A stretch of DNA of 64,000 nt from Physcia stellaris (Eukaryota; Ascomycota; Lecanoromycetes; Caliciales; Physciaceae): positions 1-64,000 of the forward strand of contig JABSSW010000041.1 of NCBI GenBank assembly GCA_018902385.1, read 5' to 3'. Position 1 is the stretch's first letter. Every line of letters starts with the position of its first letter. Below the pieces are notes generated by a model. The model searched no databases and was not told the DNA's origin. It worked only from the letters and a program-made list of their open reading frames with translations. This document shows positions 35,870 through 49,000 of the stretch, piece by piece. The position numbers and the translations under genes were made by a program.

Positions 35870-38800
35870 CGATTATAAGTAAGAAAATTTGATATTCGAA
35901 ATATTTTCGTGACGAAAAATTCGAAAAGTTCGTATCGAATCAATAATTGATCACGTTAAATTTAATTTTATTATTTTTCGTTTTCAAGTTTCAATCGCAT
36001 CGGTTTCAACGAAATCTCGAAACTTCGAGAAATTTTCAAGACGAAAAGTTTCAAAACTTCGTATAAAATCAGTCGCTAATTCAACTCGATCTGATTTCAA
36101 CTCTTTTGTTTCGATTCTTTGATGTAAATCTCAAATCTGTTCTCAAAAATACGATACAACAAGTATTCATCGAGAAACAAGATGAATATCGCAAGAAGAT
36201 CGAGATTTCGTTGAAATTTTCAAACTACGAAATTTCAAAAATTTGTAGAAAATTAGTTGTTAATTCAATTCAAATGATTTTTTCGCGAAAAAGATGCGAA
36301 GTTCGACATTTATTTCATATTAAATTTCAAAAATGAAACAATTTGATAATTGATGTGAATGATAATTTTGATATTTTTTTTGTCGATTTTCTACAAAACA
36401 AAATTGTCAAAATTGTCGAATAAGAAAAAAATATATGTGTTTATTCACTGTTTTTTTCTTGATTGTATACGAAAAATGTCAAACTTCAGAAAATAAAATT
36501 TCAATTCTTTTTGATTGATCAAAAAAAAAAACGAGCAAAAAGAAAGAAAAAAATAATTCATACAAGAAATCGAATTGTCGATTTTTGAAAAGAAACATCT
36601 CAAGAATTTCTTGATTAGAATCAAGAAATTCGTGAGAAATTCCTGAAGCAAAATCAGTTTATTAAAATATATATTACAAAAAAAACAAGAAAAGATTTTC
36701 AAAAATTTGTATAAAATCAGACGCTAGTTCTATTCGACTCAATCTCATCACTCTTTATTGTTCTTTTTTACGTATATTTCAAAACTGATTTCAGATTTTG
36801 ATACATGTAATATTCATCGAAAAACGACTTCACTTTCAGTCAAATTTCAAGACTTCAAGAAATTTTCGAGTCAAAAAATTTTTAAAAATTTTATAAAATC
36901 AATCGCTAATTCGATCCGATTCACCATTTTCACTTTTTCTTTTCATTTCTTACGTAGATTTCGGAACTGATTTTAGATTTTCGATAAACGTAATATTCAT
37001 CGAGAGATTGCATCGATTTCAACGAAATCTCGAAACTTCGAAAAATTTTCAATACGAAAAATTTCAAGAATTCGTATAAAATCAATCGTTAACTCAACTC
37101 GATTTGATCTCAACTCTTTTTGTTTCGATTTTTGACGTGAATCTCAAATTCGTTTTCAAAGATACGATACAACAAGTATTCATCGAAAAATAACATCGAT
37201 ATCGCAAGAATCTCGAGATTCAATTAAAATTTTCGAATTAAAAAATTTCAAATATTGATAAAAAATGAATCGTTAAATTAATTCAGATGTTCTTTTCATG
37301 AAAAAGATGCCAATTTTGACATTTATTTTATATACATTTTCAAAAAAAAATCGAAAGTTGATTTCAATAGAAGTTTTGATAAATTTTTGTCGAATTTCTA
37401 CAAAACAAATTTGCAACTTTATCGTGATACTGTCAAAATTGTTCAATAAGAAAAAGTATATGTGTTCATTCACTGTTTTTTTCTTGATTGTATACGAAAA
37501 TATGTCAAGATTCGAAAAATAAAATTTCAATTCTTTTGATTGATTAAAAAAACGTGCGAAAAGAAAGAAAAAATAATTCATACAAGAAATCGAACTGTCG
37601 ATTTTTGAAAAAAGAAACATCTCAAGAATTTCTCGACTAAAGTCAAAAATCCGTGAGAAATTCCTGAAACAAAATCAATTTCTTAAAATATATACTCTAC
37701 AAAAATAAACAAGAAAAATCTTTCAAAAATTCGTATATAATGAAACGCTAGTCCGATTCGACTCAATCTCATCTTTTGACAATTTCATTTTTTACGCAGC
37801 TTTGAAAACTGATTTTGAATTCTTGATACATGTAAAATCTATCGAGAAACGATTTCACTTTCAGCAGATTCTTTAGTGATTGAAAGTAAAGTTAAACAGT
37901 TTTTACTTATTTCACTCATCGAAATGATTGAAAGTGATGCATCACTTCCGTTGAAATGAATGTTAGATACTTTGTATATGAAAATGATACAAAACTTGAA
38001 TTGAATTTCACTTTTAATCTCAAAATTGAATTCAATATAAAATTGTGATCGATGAAAATGTTGATAGATTTATTATTGAAACTTTGTGCGAAACAAATGT
38101 GAATTTTGTCGATATTCTCACGATTCTTATAACATTCACTAACGAAAAATGTAAAGTTATTGATTCTTTTCTTCAAGCAAAAAGCCATGTTGAGATTGAA
38201 TAAATAATATTTCAAGATTTTTCTGTTTAATACAAGAAAGAAGCAAGAAAACAAAACAAAAGAAAGTTCATAGAAAAATCGAACTGTCGATGTCTGACTT
38301 CGAAAACAAGAAAGATTTCATAAATATCTTGAGTCACGACAAGAAGTTCGTGAAAAACTTCTGAAGCAAAATGTTTTTATTCAATTACATATCAAATAAA
38401 CAGCGAAAAATTTCAAAAATCATATCAAATTAATTATTCATTCAATCGACTTACTATATAAACGAAAACTGTTTCTGTATTTGCAATGATTTCGAATTGA
38501 ATTCATGTTTTTTCATATGTCTAATATTTATTCAGAAATCGATACAGTATCAACGAAAGTCTCAAAACTTCGAACTTGATCGTATTCACTATTTATTTGA
38601 TTTTATGCACTGATTTTGAATCAGACTTTGAAATTTTTATACATGTAATTTTCATTGAAAAATCGATAAGATATTCACAAAGTCTTGAAATTTGAAATCT
38701 GTTTTTCAATTGTTGATTTCTTGTTTCCGTGTGAAAGAAAATGTTCAAACGGAAATCTATCAAATTTGAAGAATTTTTGATCATTGCACTGAAAAAATGC

Positions 38801-39300
38801 AAAAAATCAATAAATAAAATTTTCAAAAGAAATCGAACATCGACTTTAATATCGAAAACGACATTTTGTATGCATGTTTCGATTGTTGTTCAGTCAAATC
38901 GTTTTTCAATTCATTCGACAATCTCTTTATCAAAACTTATATTGTCGAAAACCGAGACAATTCAATTGTATTCATTGTTGCAAACTCGATCATCAACACG
39001 ATCGAAGCATGTTGTACACAAGAAATGTGCAAAATTTTGTGATGATTTCGAAAGAAATCATCAATTTTTGACATGTATATTATTGATCGAGAAATCGATA
39101 CGACATCAACGAAATCTCGAAACTTAATAAAAATTTCGAGATACAGAAATTTGAAAATTTTCACAAAATCGATCGTTAACTCGATCGTATTTTTTTTTTA
39201 TCGAGATTTTTGCATTGATTTCGAAACTGATTTCGAATTTTTCAAATCTGTAAGAAATATCGAGAAATCGAAACGATGTCAATGAAAAAGTCGAAACTTG
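35870..39300. repeat. 170-185-bp satellite with 1-kb higher-order units
   Basis: Monomers share, in order, 'ttcatcgagaaatcgatacg', 'tcaacgaaatctcgaaactt', 'aaaattcgtataaaatcaat', 'cgctaattcgattcgatt' and 'tacgtagatttcgaaactga'. Two higher-order copies about 1.0 kb apart (about 36000-37005 and 37010-37870) match in detail, for example gatacgatacaacaagtatt at both 36150 and 37160. A partial third copy lies at 38220-38460. Minus-strand frames in each copy (36702-36445, 37620-37273) read the same SKID(N/S)SISCMNYFF peptide; I treat them as by-products of the duplication. Confidence 0.8.
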
Positions 39301-40370
39301 ATAAAGATTTCGAAAGAAAATGATCAAAGTAATCGCTCGCTCGAAAGAGTCATATTGAATGTCGAAATAATGCGATTTTCTAGAAAACATCGAGATTTTG
39401 ATTCTTTTAACTCGAGATCGATGAAGAAGACTCGTGAATTCGTTGAGTTAACAATGATTTTTCTTTTTAAATTTCGATCATTCACATTTTCAACGCAACA
39501 GAAACGAACAATTTTATTATTCACAGAACAACAACAAATCTTTGTTTTACAAAACAATTGATATCTGTATTGTGAAAAATTCACAAATTACGTTGCAACA
39601 ATGATTTGTCGAGAAAAATCTAAAACATTTAACGAAATTCGCAACGATACAAACGAATGTATTTTTGATTGTATTTCACACGACGATTGAAATGCACATG
39701 AAATTCAATTTTTTTATAGTATGAAAGAATTCATCGAAATCAAGATCACAAAAAGAAAATCATTCGAAACTTCATAATTGTCTTGTTTTCTTCACAGATC
39801 ACTGTCGATTTCATTGAATATCGAGAAATTGTCACAAAAAGTCAGAAAGACAATCAATCATTCGAATTGTCAATAACATCGATTATTTTTCTGAAAAATC
39901 GATCGACAAATCACTTATTTGAGAAAATTCAAAGAATTTGTCGTGATCGATTCAGAACAAACGAAAAAAAACTCGAAAATGATTGTCAAAATCGTGAATT
40001 AAACACGTTTTTCGTCAAACTCGACTAATTCGTCTGATTTGAAACTGAAATTCTGACAAAAAAAAAAAAAAAAAAAAAAAAAAAACTTCAACGAGAAAAT
40101 TTTTAGTGAATCATGTTTTCGTGATAAATGATAGATTTACAAGTTGAAATTTTTCAAAAAGTTCAAAGAATTATTTTGATTCTTTGAAAATCATTCACGC
40201 GAAGAGAATATGTCTGTTTTGTCAATTTTCGTTTTTATTCTCGAAATCTTGAAAAATCTGACGAGCAATCAACGAAGAAATCAAAGAAATTCACATTCAA
40301 TCGAACACAAATAGCAATGATTGATTTTTCTGATGATGTTTTTTGTACACGCACTCAAAAGATTTGCGAT
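39301..40370. other. no gene recognised; 28-base poly-A run
   Basis: Open frames on both strands without family resemblance. A run of 28 A at 40058-40085 is the only clear feature; it might be an old retroposon tail, but nothing upstream supports that. Confidence 0.4.
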
Positions 40371-40830
40371 TGTATTTCGTTTTTGTAATTCGTTTTCGAT
40401 GATTCGAATTTGATATTCAACAAAGTTTTTCGATAATTCAATCTGTTGTTCGACGAATGTTTTGATAAATTGAATTCGTTTTTCGACATTTTTTCTGATG
40501 ATAAAGTTTGTTTCTCGACAAATTTTTCGATGAATCGAATTTATTACTCGACATTTCGTTTGATGATCTGAATCGCTATTCGACAGATTTTGACGAGTTT
40601 TTCGATGACGAAATTCGTTATTCGACAATCTTTTCGATAAATCAAATTCAATATTCAGCATTTCTTTTGATGATTCAAATCGTTGCTCGACAGATTCGTC
40701 AAATTTCTGAAAAACGAAATTCGTTGTTCGGCGATTTTTTCGAAAATTTGAATTCGATATTCGACATGATCGTTTGATGAATCGAAATATTTTTCGACAA
40801 CATTTTCGATCGACTCATCATCATCAAACG
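40370..40830 (-). repeat. about 33-bp degenerate tandem repeat
   Basis: About a dozen units of the type 'cgttattcgacaattttttcgatgaatcgaatt'-like words (variants of gttattcgac + tttttcgat + aaattc). Both strands read through in places; on the minus strand the repeats give an amphipathic VEQQIELSKNFVEYQIRI-type series. Whether this was once a coiled-coil gene or only a minisatellite cannot be told. Confidence 0.7.
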
Positions 40831-43800
40831 TCTTGTTCGTTCAATCACGACTCGAACTTGAATGAAACGTTGAATCGCAATTTCGCGATGCAGACTGATT
40901 CGTGTTCTCGCAAATGCTCGTGTTGTGTGTGAAATATCATCGAAAAAAAGTTTTTCGATAATTTCGTTCAGCGAAATCAATCAATGAACGACTTCAGCTT
41001 TCATTCGATTTCAGTGATCGACTTGTTCATGTTGTGTTCTGAAAAATAAACTTGACATGTGAATCGAATTCGAATCTTCTTCAAACGCTCGCGTGTAACG
41101 AATCGTTCGATGAAAAGAGTGCGTGTTTTCGCGCAAATCGAGACACTTGCGAATTGACGCTCAATAAATCGTAACAACAAGATTACTTTATTATTTACAC
41201 GATTCGAGTGCGCAATCAAGTCGTATGCAAGAAATTTAATTCCGCGCAAGATGAAATTGCAATTCGTCAGTTGAAAATCGAACGTTTTCGTTCAATCTCC
41301 GTTGCCGATCTGCTGAGATTCAAGATCGAAATTTATTCGTATTCAATTACGATGTGCGGGAAAAATCGTCGCGTTTTGACATGAATTTTGACTTAAAAAC
41401 GTTCAATCATAATTCAACGAATGATAGCGTCGCGACATTGTCTGATCAAACAATCACAAAAATCAATTATTCGAATCAACGATTTTTTTCGTACTAAGTT
41501 GAATTATCATTGCGATGACGATCATCAATAGAATAAAATTAATTTGTCTCACGACGATTTAAACTCAACTCACGTTTTCTATTAATGAATGAACAATTCA
41601 ACGCTTATCGAATTCTGTTTCGATATGATAGAAAGAATCGACATCGAAAATCAAAAAGCAACGTCGCTATGAACGCTTGACTGTCACAAATCAGTTCGTA
41701 TATTCTCGAACTCTGAACGGGCGAAAACAGTTCGTATCAAAAATCTCGAAAGATTTGCATCTTTGCGAGCGTTCGGACGCCGATCAACGATCAATCGCTT
41801 TCGAATTGTCGAAATCGACATTCTCGAAATCAGATGCAACGTCGAGAATCCGCTTCGATTGAAAGAAAAAAACAATCGATATGTCGATTTTTGTGATAAC
41901 TTTTTTGACATTTTTAGTTTCAAATTTCGAAAAATTAAAAAATCGATAAATCACATTTTCATGATTTGTATTCACATTGAAAATCAAAATCAAGAAAACT
42001 TTTATTCTTTTGTTTTATTGAAAATTTCTGTTTTTCATGAATTTCTCTTAAAACATCTAGAAAAAAGTTAGCATTGTTCAACAAAATTAAATTTTTTCGT
42101 AATCATTCATTTGCGTTATGATTTAACAAATGTGTCGTTTCAGTCAAACTTTTCATTTAACAATGTTTTCAATTCGAATCGATTCGCGAAAAATCTTAAC
42201 GTCAGAAGTTGAGCGATGAAGTTCAGTTTCGCTTTATTGAATAAGTAAAAAAACGATAAAGATAGTGATATTTCATCGACGTCGAAGTTTTCATCTATTT
42301 TACATTTTTTATGTCTTTTCACAATGTTAAATTAGAGTCAAGTTTCTTTGAGCGATATCATGCATTCGAGATCGAGTGGGAATAGCGCGTATTTGAATCG
42401 ATCGAAGTCAAATTTCGTCTCGACGACGTTCTGACGAGCGTTGAGATGATGTTTGAGAACATTCATCACGAAATCGATCTCAAAGAATTTTCTCCGTATC
42501 GAACATTTTGCGCGAAATCGTCAAGTTTTTCATTAAGCGAACTTCTCGCGAGATCACTTTTTTCTGTCAAGTTGAATTAACAGGATTTTTTTTTTTCGCT
42601 GATTTTGTCAAGCTCGTTCTCTTGATTGTGATTTCGCTAAATAATAGATAGAAACAGTGAGAATTTCGTTAATTCATTCATGCGCGTCATTAATTAAATG
42701 ACGAGACATTTGATTATTTAAACGTATACGATTAACATATATTCGCAATATCAAGTTCGCGAACATAACACATATCTTAAGAACTTGAGATCGTCGAAAC
42801 AGTCGAAACAAAGATTATATCTCAATCGAATCGACAGAGTCGATCATCGTTACATAATCGTTGAATCAAATTTCATGTTGCGACGATTTAGAAGCCGATT
42901 GCGAGTCATTTCAAAGTTTGTTGCTGTTATCGCACGTCGAACTTTCGTTGCGACGTTGATGAACAGATTCTGATAAAATCTTTTCGCAATTGAGCGTTGT
43001 TGAGACTTTGAAAGTCTTCAGCGAATTCATTTTAAACGTTCGTTCGTGATAATTTTCGTGTTTTTATTGAATCATAATTACTTTCGTCTAAAATACGATT
43101 AACATATTTTCTCAAAACACGAAATGAAAAGCAATGCAACATATCGTTTATTCGCGCTTATTCGAATTACATCGTTTTGATTTGCACATCTGTTAACAAA
43201 CGTTTTTCATCGACAAATTTGACGACGTACATTCAGAACACTGAACAAAAATCACATTGCGTCAACATCATTTTCTGATCATCGCAATGTTATGTTTTAA
43301 TTAAACAATCAAATTTTTCTTGTTCGTATCAATTTTAAGTTGATCGTTAATCGCACGTCGAACGATCGAAATCTGTCAAGAACGTCGAAATTTCGATGCG
43401 ATTCGACGTCGATTCGTTGTCGAATTAATATCGCGTTGTTTCGAAAACGTTTTCTCAAAACTCAACGTATTCAATCTTTAAAATCAATTCTTTTTTCGAA
43501 ATTACGAATCTATTTTGTCGACTTTTTTTATTTACATTGTTTTATCAATTAGAAACTGTTCATCTTGAAAATCTATTGCGATTATGAATACGATTTGACG
43601 TGAAAATTATTTCTTTTCGCGAATTTTCAAAAAACGTCGAGAGCGCGTCAAACTTCGCAAAAATGCGAAATTCTATCGATCGTTAAACTTTAACTTCGAA
43701 CAAATCGATTTCAAAATGATAAATCGTTAAAAAGAAAAAAAAATTTTTTCAGAATTTTCGTCGTCGTCTTCGCGTTCAGTTACGTTGCCGTGGAGAATTC

Positions 43801-45420
43801 ACATTCAAATGTCGAAATATTAATCGACTTTCCTTTCGAGAGACGGCGCACAAGTGCGCGTTTTGAAACGAAGTTTTTTTATCTTTTAGAATCGATTAAT
43901 TCATGTTCAATTGTTGTTCACATGAAATCTTTTTTCACTTCAGTTCTCAAAGTTCTCATTTGAGTATTTGCTATTGTTTATTGAATCGTTAGCATTCTTT
44001 AAAATAATTTCAAAGATTGTACATTTATCATCAAGATTTGCATTAGAGATCGTTTTATTCGAAATCACTCTCAAAATTTCGTCACGAATTTTCACGTTTG
44101 TTTATTCGTCAAAACATCGTTTCTATTCTGACGACGAGATATGAATAACACGCTTGAACGTCATTCATTTTCAAAACTAATTCATTCGATCGATGAGTTG
44201 TTACACATTTTTTAGCGAATTTCGACTTTCATGATCATCGTTCGATTGTCTGAATGAATTAACATCTTTTGCGCGAAACGACGAATTGTCATTCGTAAAT
44301 CGATCATATTTGGAACGATCGCAATGATCGTCGATTTTCATTTGATTTGTAAATCGCGAACGCTCGCGATTTCGAATAAACTACTGATTAGCGAATTTCG
44401 ATGATCAAAAATCTTGTCTGATTAGATTCGATTACATCACATAATGAAAATTCATTTTCGAACGTCGACTTCTCATGCGTTTGTGATGTTTGATTGATGA
44501 GCGTGCATTTCGACATTTTAATTTCGCGTTCGATTCATTTCGCATCGTCAATTCTGCTTATCAAAAATGATTCATTAATAACGATACATTCAAATGTTCA
44601 CGTTCAATTAAGTAACAAGAACTTCTTACATATTTAAAGTTTGAGAATAGATTAAGAATGTTTCATTTTCAAGATTTTTAATCATTCGCTTTATCTCATA
44701 AAATTGAAAACGTTATTGCTATTCTGAGAAAAATTTCGACAGAAATCAGTTATTAAATGATTCGATTAATTTTTCGCTTTTATATTTAAATTTGACGATC
44801 GATTTGCACGTCAAAATCGCTGCGAATTTTCATCAAGATTTCTTTTGATTTCACTCTATTCAGACATAATTCATCATTTATGAACACAATTAACATATTT
44901 ACTTCAAAAAATAATATGAAAAGATTGAGACATATTTTTCGAATTTCAATAATTATGTTTTTACTCAAATTCATTCGTAAACTTCCGAATCGATCGATGA
45001 TGCATTCTTAAGAATTCTCATTTTCGTTCATTTTCATTTCGCGCATGGATTTAACATTCAAACATTCGCATAAATATTAAATTTCTTGATTCGTGTTTCA
45101 AAACGAGTCGTTTACAATCATTACGTCAGCATTTTAATCGAAGCGCGATTTTCGATTCGAGTTGATTACATGACATCGAGACTATAACATTTTTCGAGAA
45201 GAGTTACGTTTTTCTGATTTTTATTCAATCGTTCAAATCGATGCTGATTCATAATCGGGCGAATGCATCATCGAAAACGGAAATTGATTATTCGAAGACG
45301 AATTTGATTGCAAGCGTTTCTCTTTCAACAATTTCACGTACTTTTTAATTTTTTTTTCAAAATGCTTTTCATTTTTCGATCATTTTACTTGTGCGCTATC
45401 GATTTCTGATCGATATTTAG
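40831..45420. other. no gene recognised; two patches keeping CC/GG
   Basis: No repeat family or gene assigned. Two short patches keep more CC and GG than the surroundings: around 41297-41360 (ctccgttgccgatctgctga, gtgcggg) and 43783-43855 (ttgccgtggag, gagacggcgcac). Others are at 41718 (acgggcg) and 41776 (cggacgccg). Several short frames between 41684 and 42071 overlap on both strands without family resemblance. Confidence 0.4.
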
Positions 45421-45426
45421 TTTTAG

Positions 45427-46047
45427 ATGAAATATATCATTCATTTTGAGTTGCATTTTCAAACAACTCGACTCGTCGAAAAAGTTTCACATGAAATCGA
45501 TCGTCAATCGCATACGAAATTCTCATTTTTTATGACGTTCTGTTTCAAGAAACTTAAATCGGCGTTTCGTTCGAAACATTCTTTACAAATTACAATTCGA
45601 ATTTCGAAGAAATCAAATTTCAAATTTGAGTTGTTGTCGTTTCACTCGCCGTTACTGAGACAATTTCTGTTGATTTCTTTTTTTTCGCTTATTGATATGC
45701 TTAAATTCAGCGAATATTTTTATTTGATTCGAAATCAATCATTGTAAAATGTAAGATTGTTTGATCGACACGCAGCGAAAAACTTGCAAAACGAAATGTC
45801 AAAATTTTGTTACGTTTCAAGTCTCATTGAATCGTCACGAAATTGCGAGCACGTCGCGAAAACGAAATTCAATATCAAACAATGCTTGAGAATTGCAATG
45901 ACGTTCGAACAGACATGTTTTTCGAAATATCAAAAAACGCAATGTGCGTTCAAAGATTCGATGATTCACGAAATTTTGCAATTCACATTATTTATCGCAT
46001 TTCGTTGCGTTTTTCATCGATGTCAAAATCAAGAAATTCGTTGTTGA
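45427..46047 (+). pseudogene. nearly open 207-codon frame, unassigned
   Basis: This is the longest nearly open frame in the window: 106 codons, one TAA at 45745-45747, then open again in the same frame to 46047. That stop could come from CAA by a single C-to-T change. The first part is basic (MKYIIHFELHFQTTRLVEKV). The second part is Cys-containing (CEHVAKTKF, QCLRIAMTFEQTC, FRCVFHRCQ). A second forward frame over the same bases is also long (45843-46085), so coding status is uncertain. I do not recognise a family and see no start signal that decides the issue. Confidence 0.35.
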
Positions 46048-49000
46048 AAATTTTAATTATTATAAATTTATTCGAACGACACTGATAACAGATTTTGCAT
46101 GAATCTTTGACGAATTAAAAATGTAAATTTTTCGAAACAAGCTCGAAACTCGTCAAAGCAACATAAATATGTAAACACGAATGAAAAATTGAAATCGATT
46201 AAATTTCGTCTCTCGATAATGATTTTTCGCAAATTTCGCGTTTCGCGTTTTTTCGAAATTGAAACGCGATCGATCATATTTCAATTTCAATTCATGAATC
46301 ATCGTTGTGTGATTTGTGAATCGCGATCGTGTTGAAATCGCGACTGCAAACGATAAAAAACTTTCGTTTTTTTTTTTCAACAATTGAACGATGACGTCAA
46401 CAGAAAATTGACAAATTATTATTTAAAATCGTTAAGATATCGATAGACGAATTTTTCATTTACGAAACATTTGATTTCATTTATTTTTAAATGATATCGA
46501 TCATATCTTAATTTCAAAATGTTATTCAAAGAAATCGTCTGATGATGATTTGTGAATCGAAAAATTAATTAATTAACATAACGATTGTTGATTGAATTTC
46601 ACGCGTTTTTCAACATCAATCAAGCGTCGTCTGATTACAAAAAGCAACAGACTTGTTTGTTCAAAACTTTCTATATATACTGATAACGAAGTTGAGTATT
46701 TCGTATCAATCAAACGACATTTTGTTACGATTTTTACTTTTTTTAAATGATCAAGTTTGATCAACTTTTCGATTTTGAATGATCGTTGTCGATTTTCTGA
46801 AATCAATTCGAAAATTTCACTGAATCATTCAATCGATAGTAACGACGAGCGATGTGTACAAAAAACAAAAACGTAATCAACGCAAATTGATGACTTGCGT
46901 TTATTAAACATTTCTCGTTGAAAAACAATAATTGCAATGTTTTATTCTCAGCACGACGAAGATTAACAAGATTATTCAAATCTTTCGATCAAGATGATGA
47001 ACTCGTTGTTTCTGTCAATGTAACGCGCTAAAAATCAATTAGCAAAAATCGTTCACGATAAAAAAACGAAACGAATATGAACGATTGAAATGATGATGAG
47101 TTTGACATGTCGACGTGTGACGCGTGAAAACGATGATCGATTTTCGCATGTTCGTCGCAATTGATTGCAAAAAGAAAAATTGACGTTTGCGCGACGTGCG
47201 TTTTCGTCGCAAATTTCGCGACAAATGTCTATTCTGATTTGCATGTTCGTTCGCTCGCGATCGACAGAAAAATCACAACGTCATGACGCGATGAATTTTG
47301 CGATGAACGCGTGAGAACGAAAACAAACAATCGCGCATGATCGCGACGATTTGCAAAAAACTATAAAAAGAAATGATTTGTTTGACTTTATTCGGAAAAT
47401 TTGAACAGTTTGACAAACATAGAAACGATTTTTTCGTTCGACGAATCAATCAAACATTTCATATTTCATCATCGACGAAATGACGTTCAAAAAGAAATCT
47501 GTTCAAAAACAAAATTGTTGAAATTTTTTTTTTTTGTTCATCAAAATCATTAACGCGATTCTTTCAACTTTGTCGATTTTTTTTTTGAAAAACAGAATTC
47601 TCGACGCTTGTTTGATGAAATGTTCGATAAATGAATTCTGAAATTCTCGATCGTCGAACGATTGAATTGATGAAAAATTAACGTTTTCGCGAATTTCGTT
47701 TCATTTTTCTTTGTCATTGTCGAATTTTCTGTCGCGTCGTTTGTTTTCGTGATTTCATCACGCTTTTTCTTTTTTGTTTCAAATTCATTTTCGACGAAAA
47801 AGCGTCGTCAACGTTGCTTTTGAATATCGAGTCGATCACGAGCAACTCGTAAAATTCGTGAAACTCGATTTGTTGCTCGATTTGTTGACGAAATCGTCAA
47901 CGTGATTATCGTCGTGATCGACATTCGAAATGTTTTCGACTTTTTTCTTTTCACATTCGTCGCGATCAATCTTTTCAAATCGTCAAAAACGATCGAGTCG
48001 AATTTGATTTCGAGAAATCAGACGAAAATGTCGAAAATCGCAAAAAAAATGTGAATGATCTTGACGTCGAGAATTGCACGACGCATTTTTGATCGTTTGA
48101 TCGACGAATATTCGACGAACGTCAAAGATGACGAAATTTCAATCGTCATCAGCAACGAATTGAGTTGCTGACTCGTCGACACATATTCGAAAAAAAAGCA
48201 TCGATTATCGAGTCGTCAAATCGTTTCGCGACGTCGTGATGAAGAAAAGAAACGAATCGTCGAAAAAACGCGATCAAAAACAAACGATGCATCGTCTCGT
48301 CGTGTTGATTTGACATTCAAAAAAGAACTTGCGACGATTGCTGTTCGAAAACAACGAAATTTCTCATCGTTGTCATCGAGCGACGTGTTTTCGTCCGGAT
48401 TATATTGTGATAAAAAAGCGCGATTCAAACGAAAATCGCAAAAATTGCGTTTTAATCGACGCGTGTTTTGTGCGAAAACGCGATCAAATGCGTTTTTTAA
48501 ATGTTTTTGGCAATCGTCAGACTTCGAAACGATTTCGTCAAACGTGAGAACGAAAATTCGCCGAAAAGATTGCTGAAATGAATATGATGTGTAAATAACA
48601 TGTAGAAAAATCAAAACAAAATAAAAAATGAAATGAAATGATCAATGTACGTATCGTGCAATTCAGAACATTTAAAAACATCACAAATCTGTTATTGTCT
48701 CAAATTTTCATCGATTTGAATCGATAATTTCTCTAAAAAGTCAACGATCAATCAAAATCGATCGAATTATTTAACAAATTAAAATCTCGTTCGTTATCGC
48801 AATTAAGCAAACAAATCACTTCATCAATTAAAAACGAAAATGCATTATCATCTTTGAAATCAAGAAAAAACTTTCAATTTGTCAATTCTTATCAAATCTG
48901 AATTTGATGAATTTTTTCGTGTTGAATCAAATTAAATCGCAAACTTCACGTTTGATAATGTTTTTTCGTCAATATTTTTAAGTTTCAGTCTTGCGATCAT

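Noticed and set aside
36445-37620. Two minus-strand frames sharing SKID-SISCMNYFF as a duplicated gene
   Set aside because: They follow the higher-order satellite duplication and have no coding character beyond it.
40058-40085. Poly-A run as the tail of a retroposon
   Set aside because: No element body or target duplication could be recognised upstream.
41290-41345. tRNA or SINE with an 'agattcaagatc' B-box-like word
   Set aside because: No cloverleaf pairing or A box was found at the right distance.
48216-48614. 132-codon minus-strand frame as a gene
   Set aside because: An equally good frame lies on the opposite strand (48310-48576) and neither resembles a known family.
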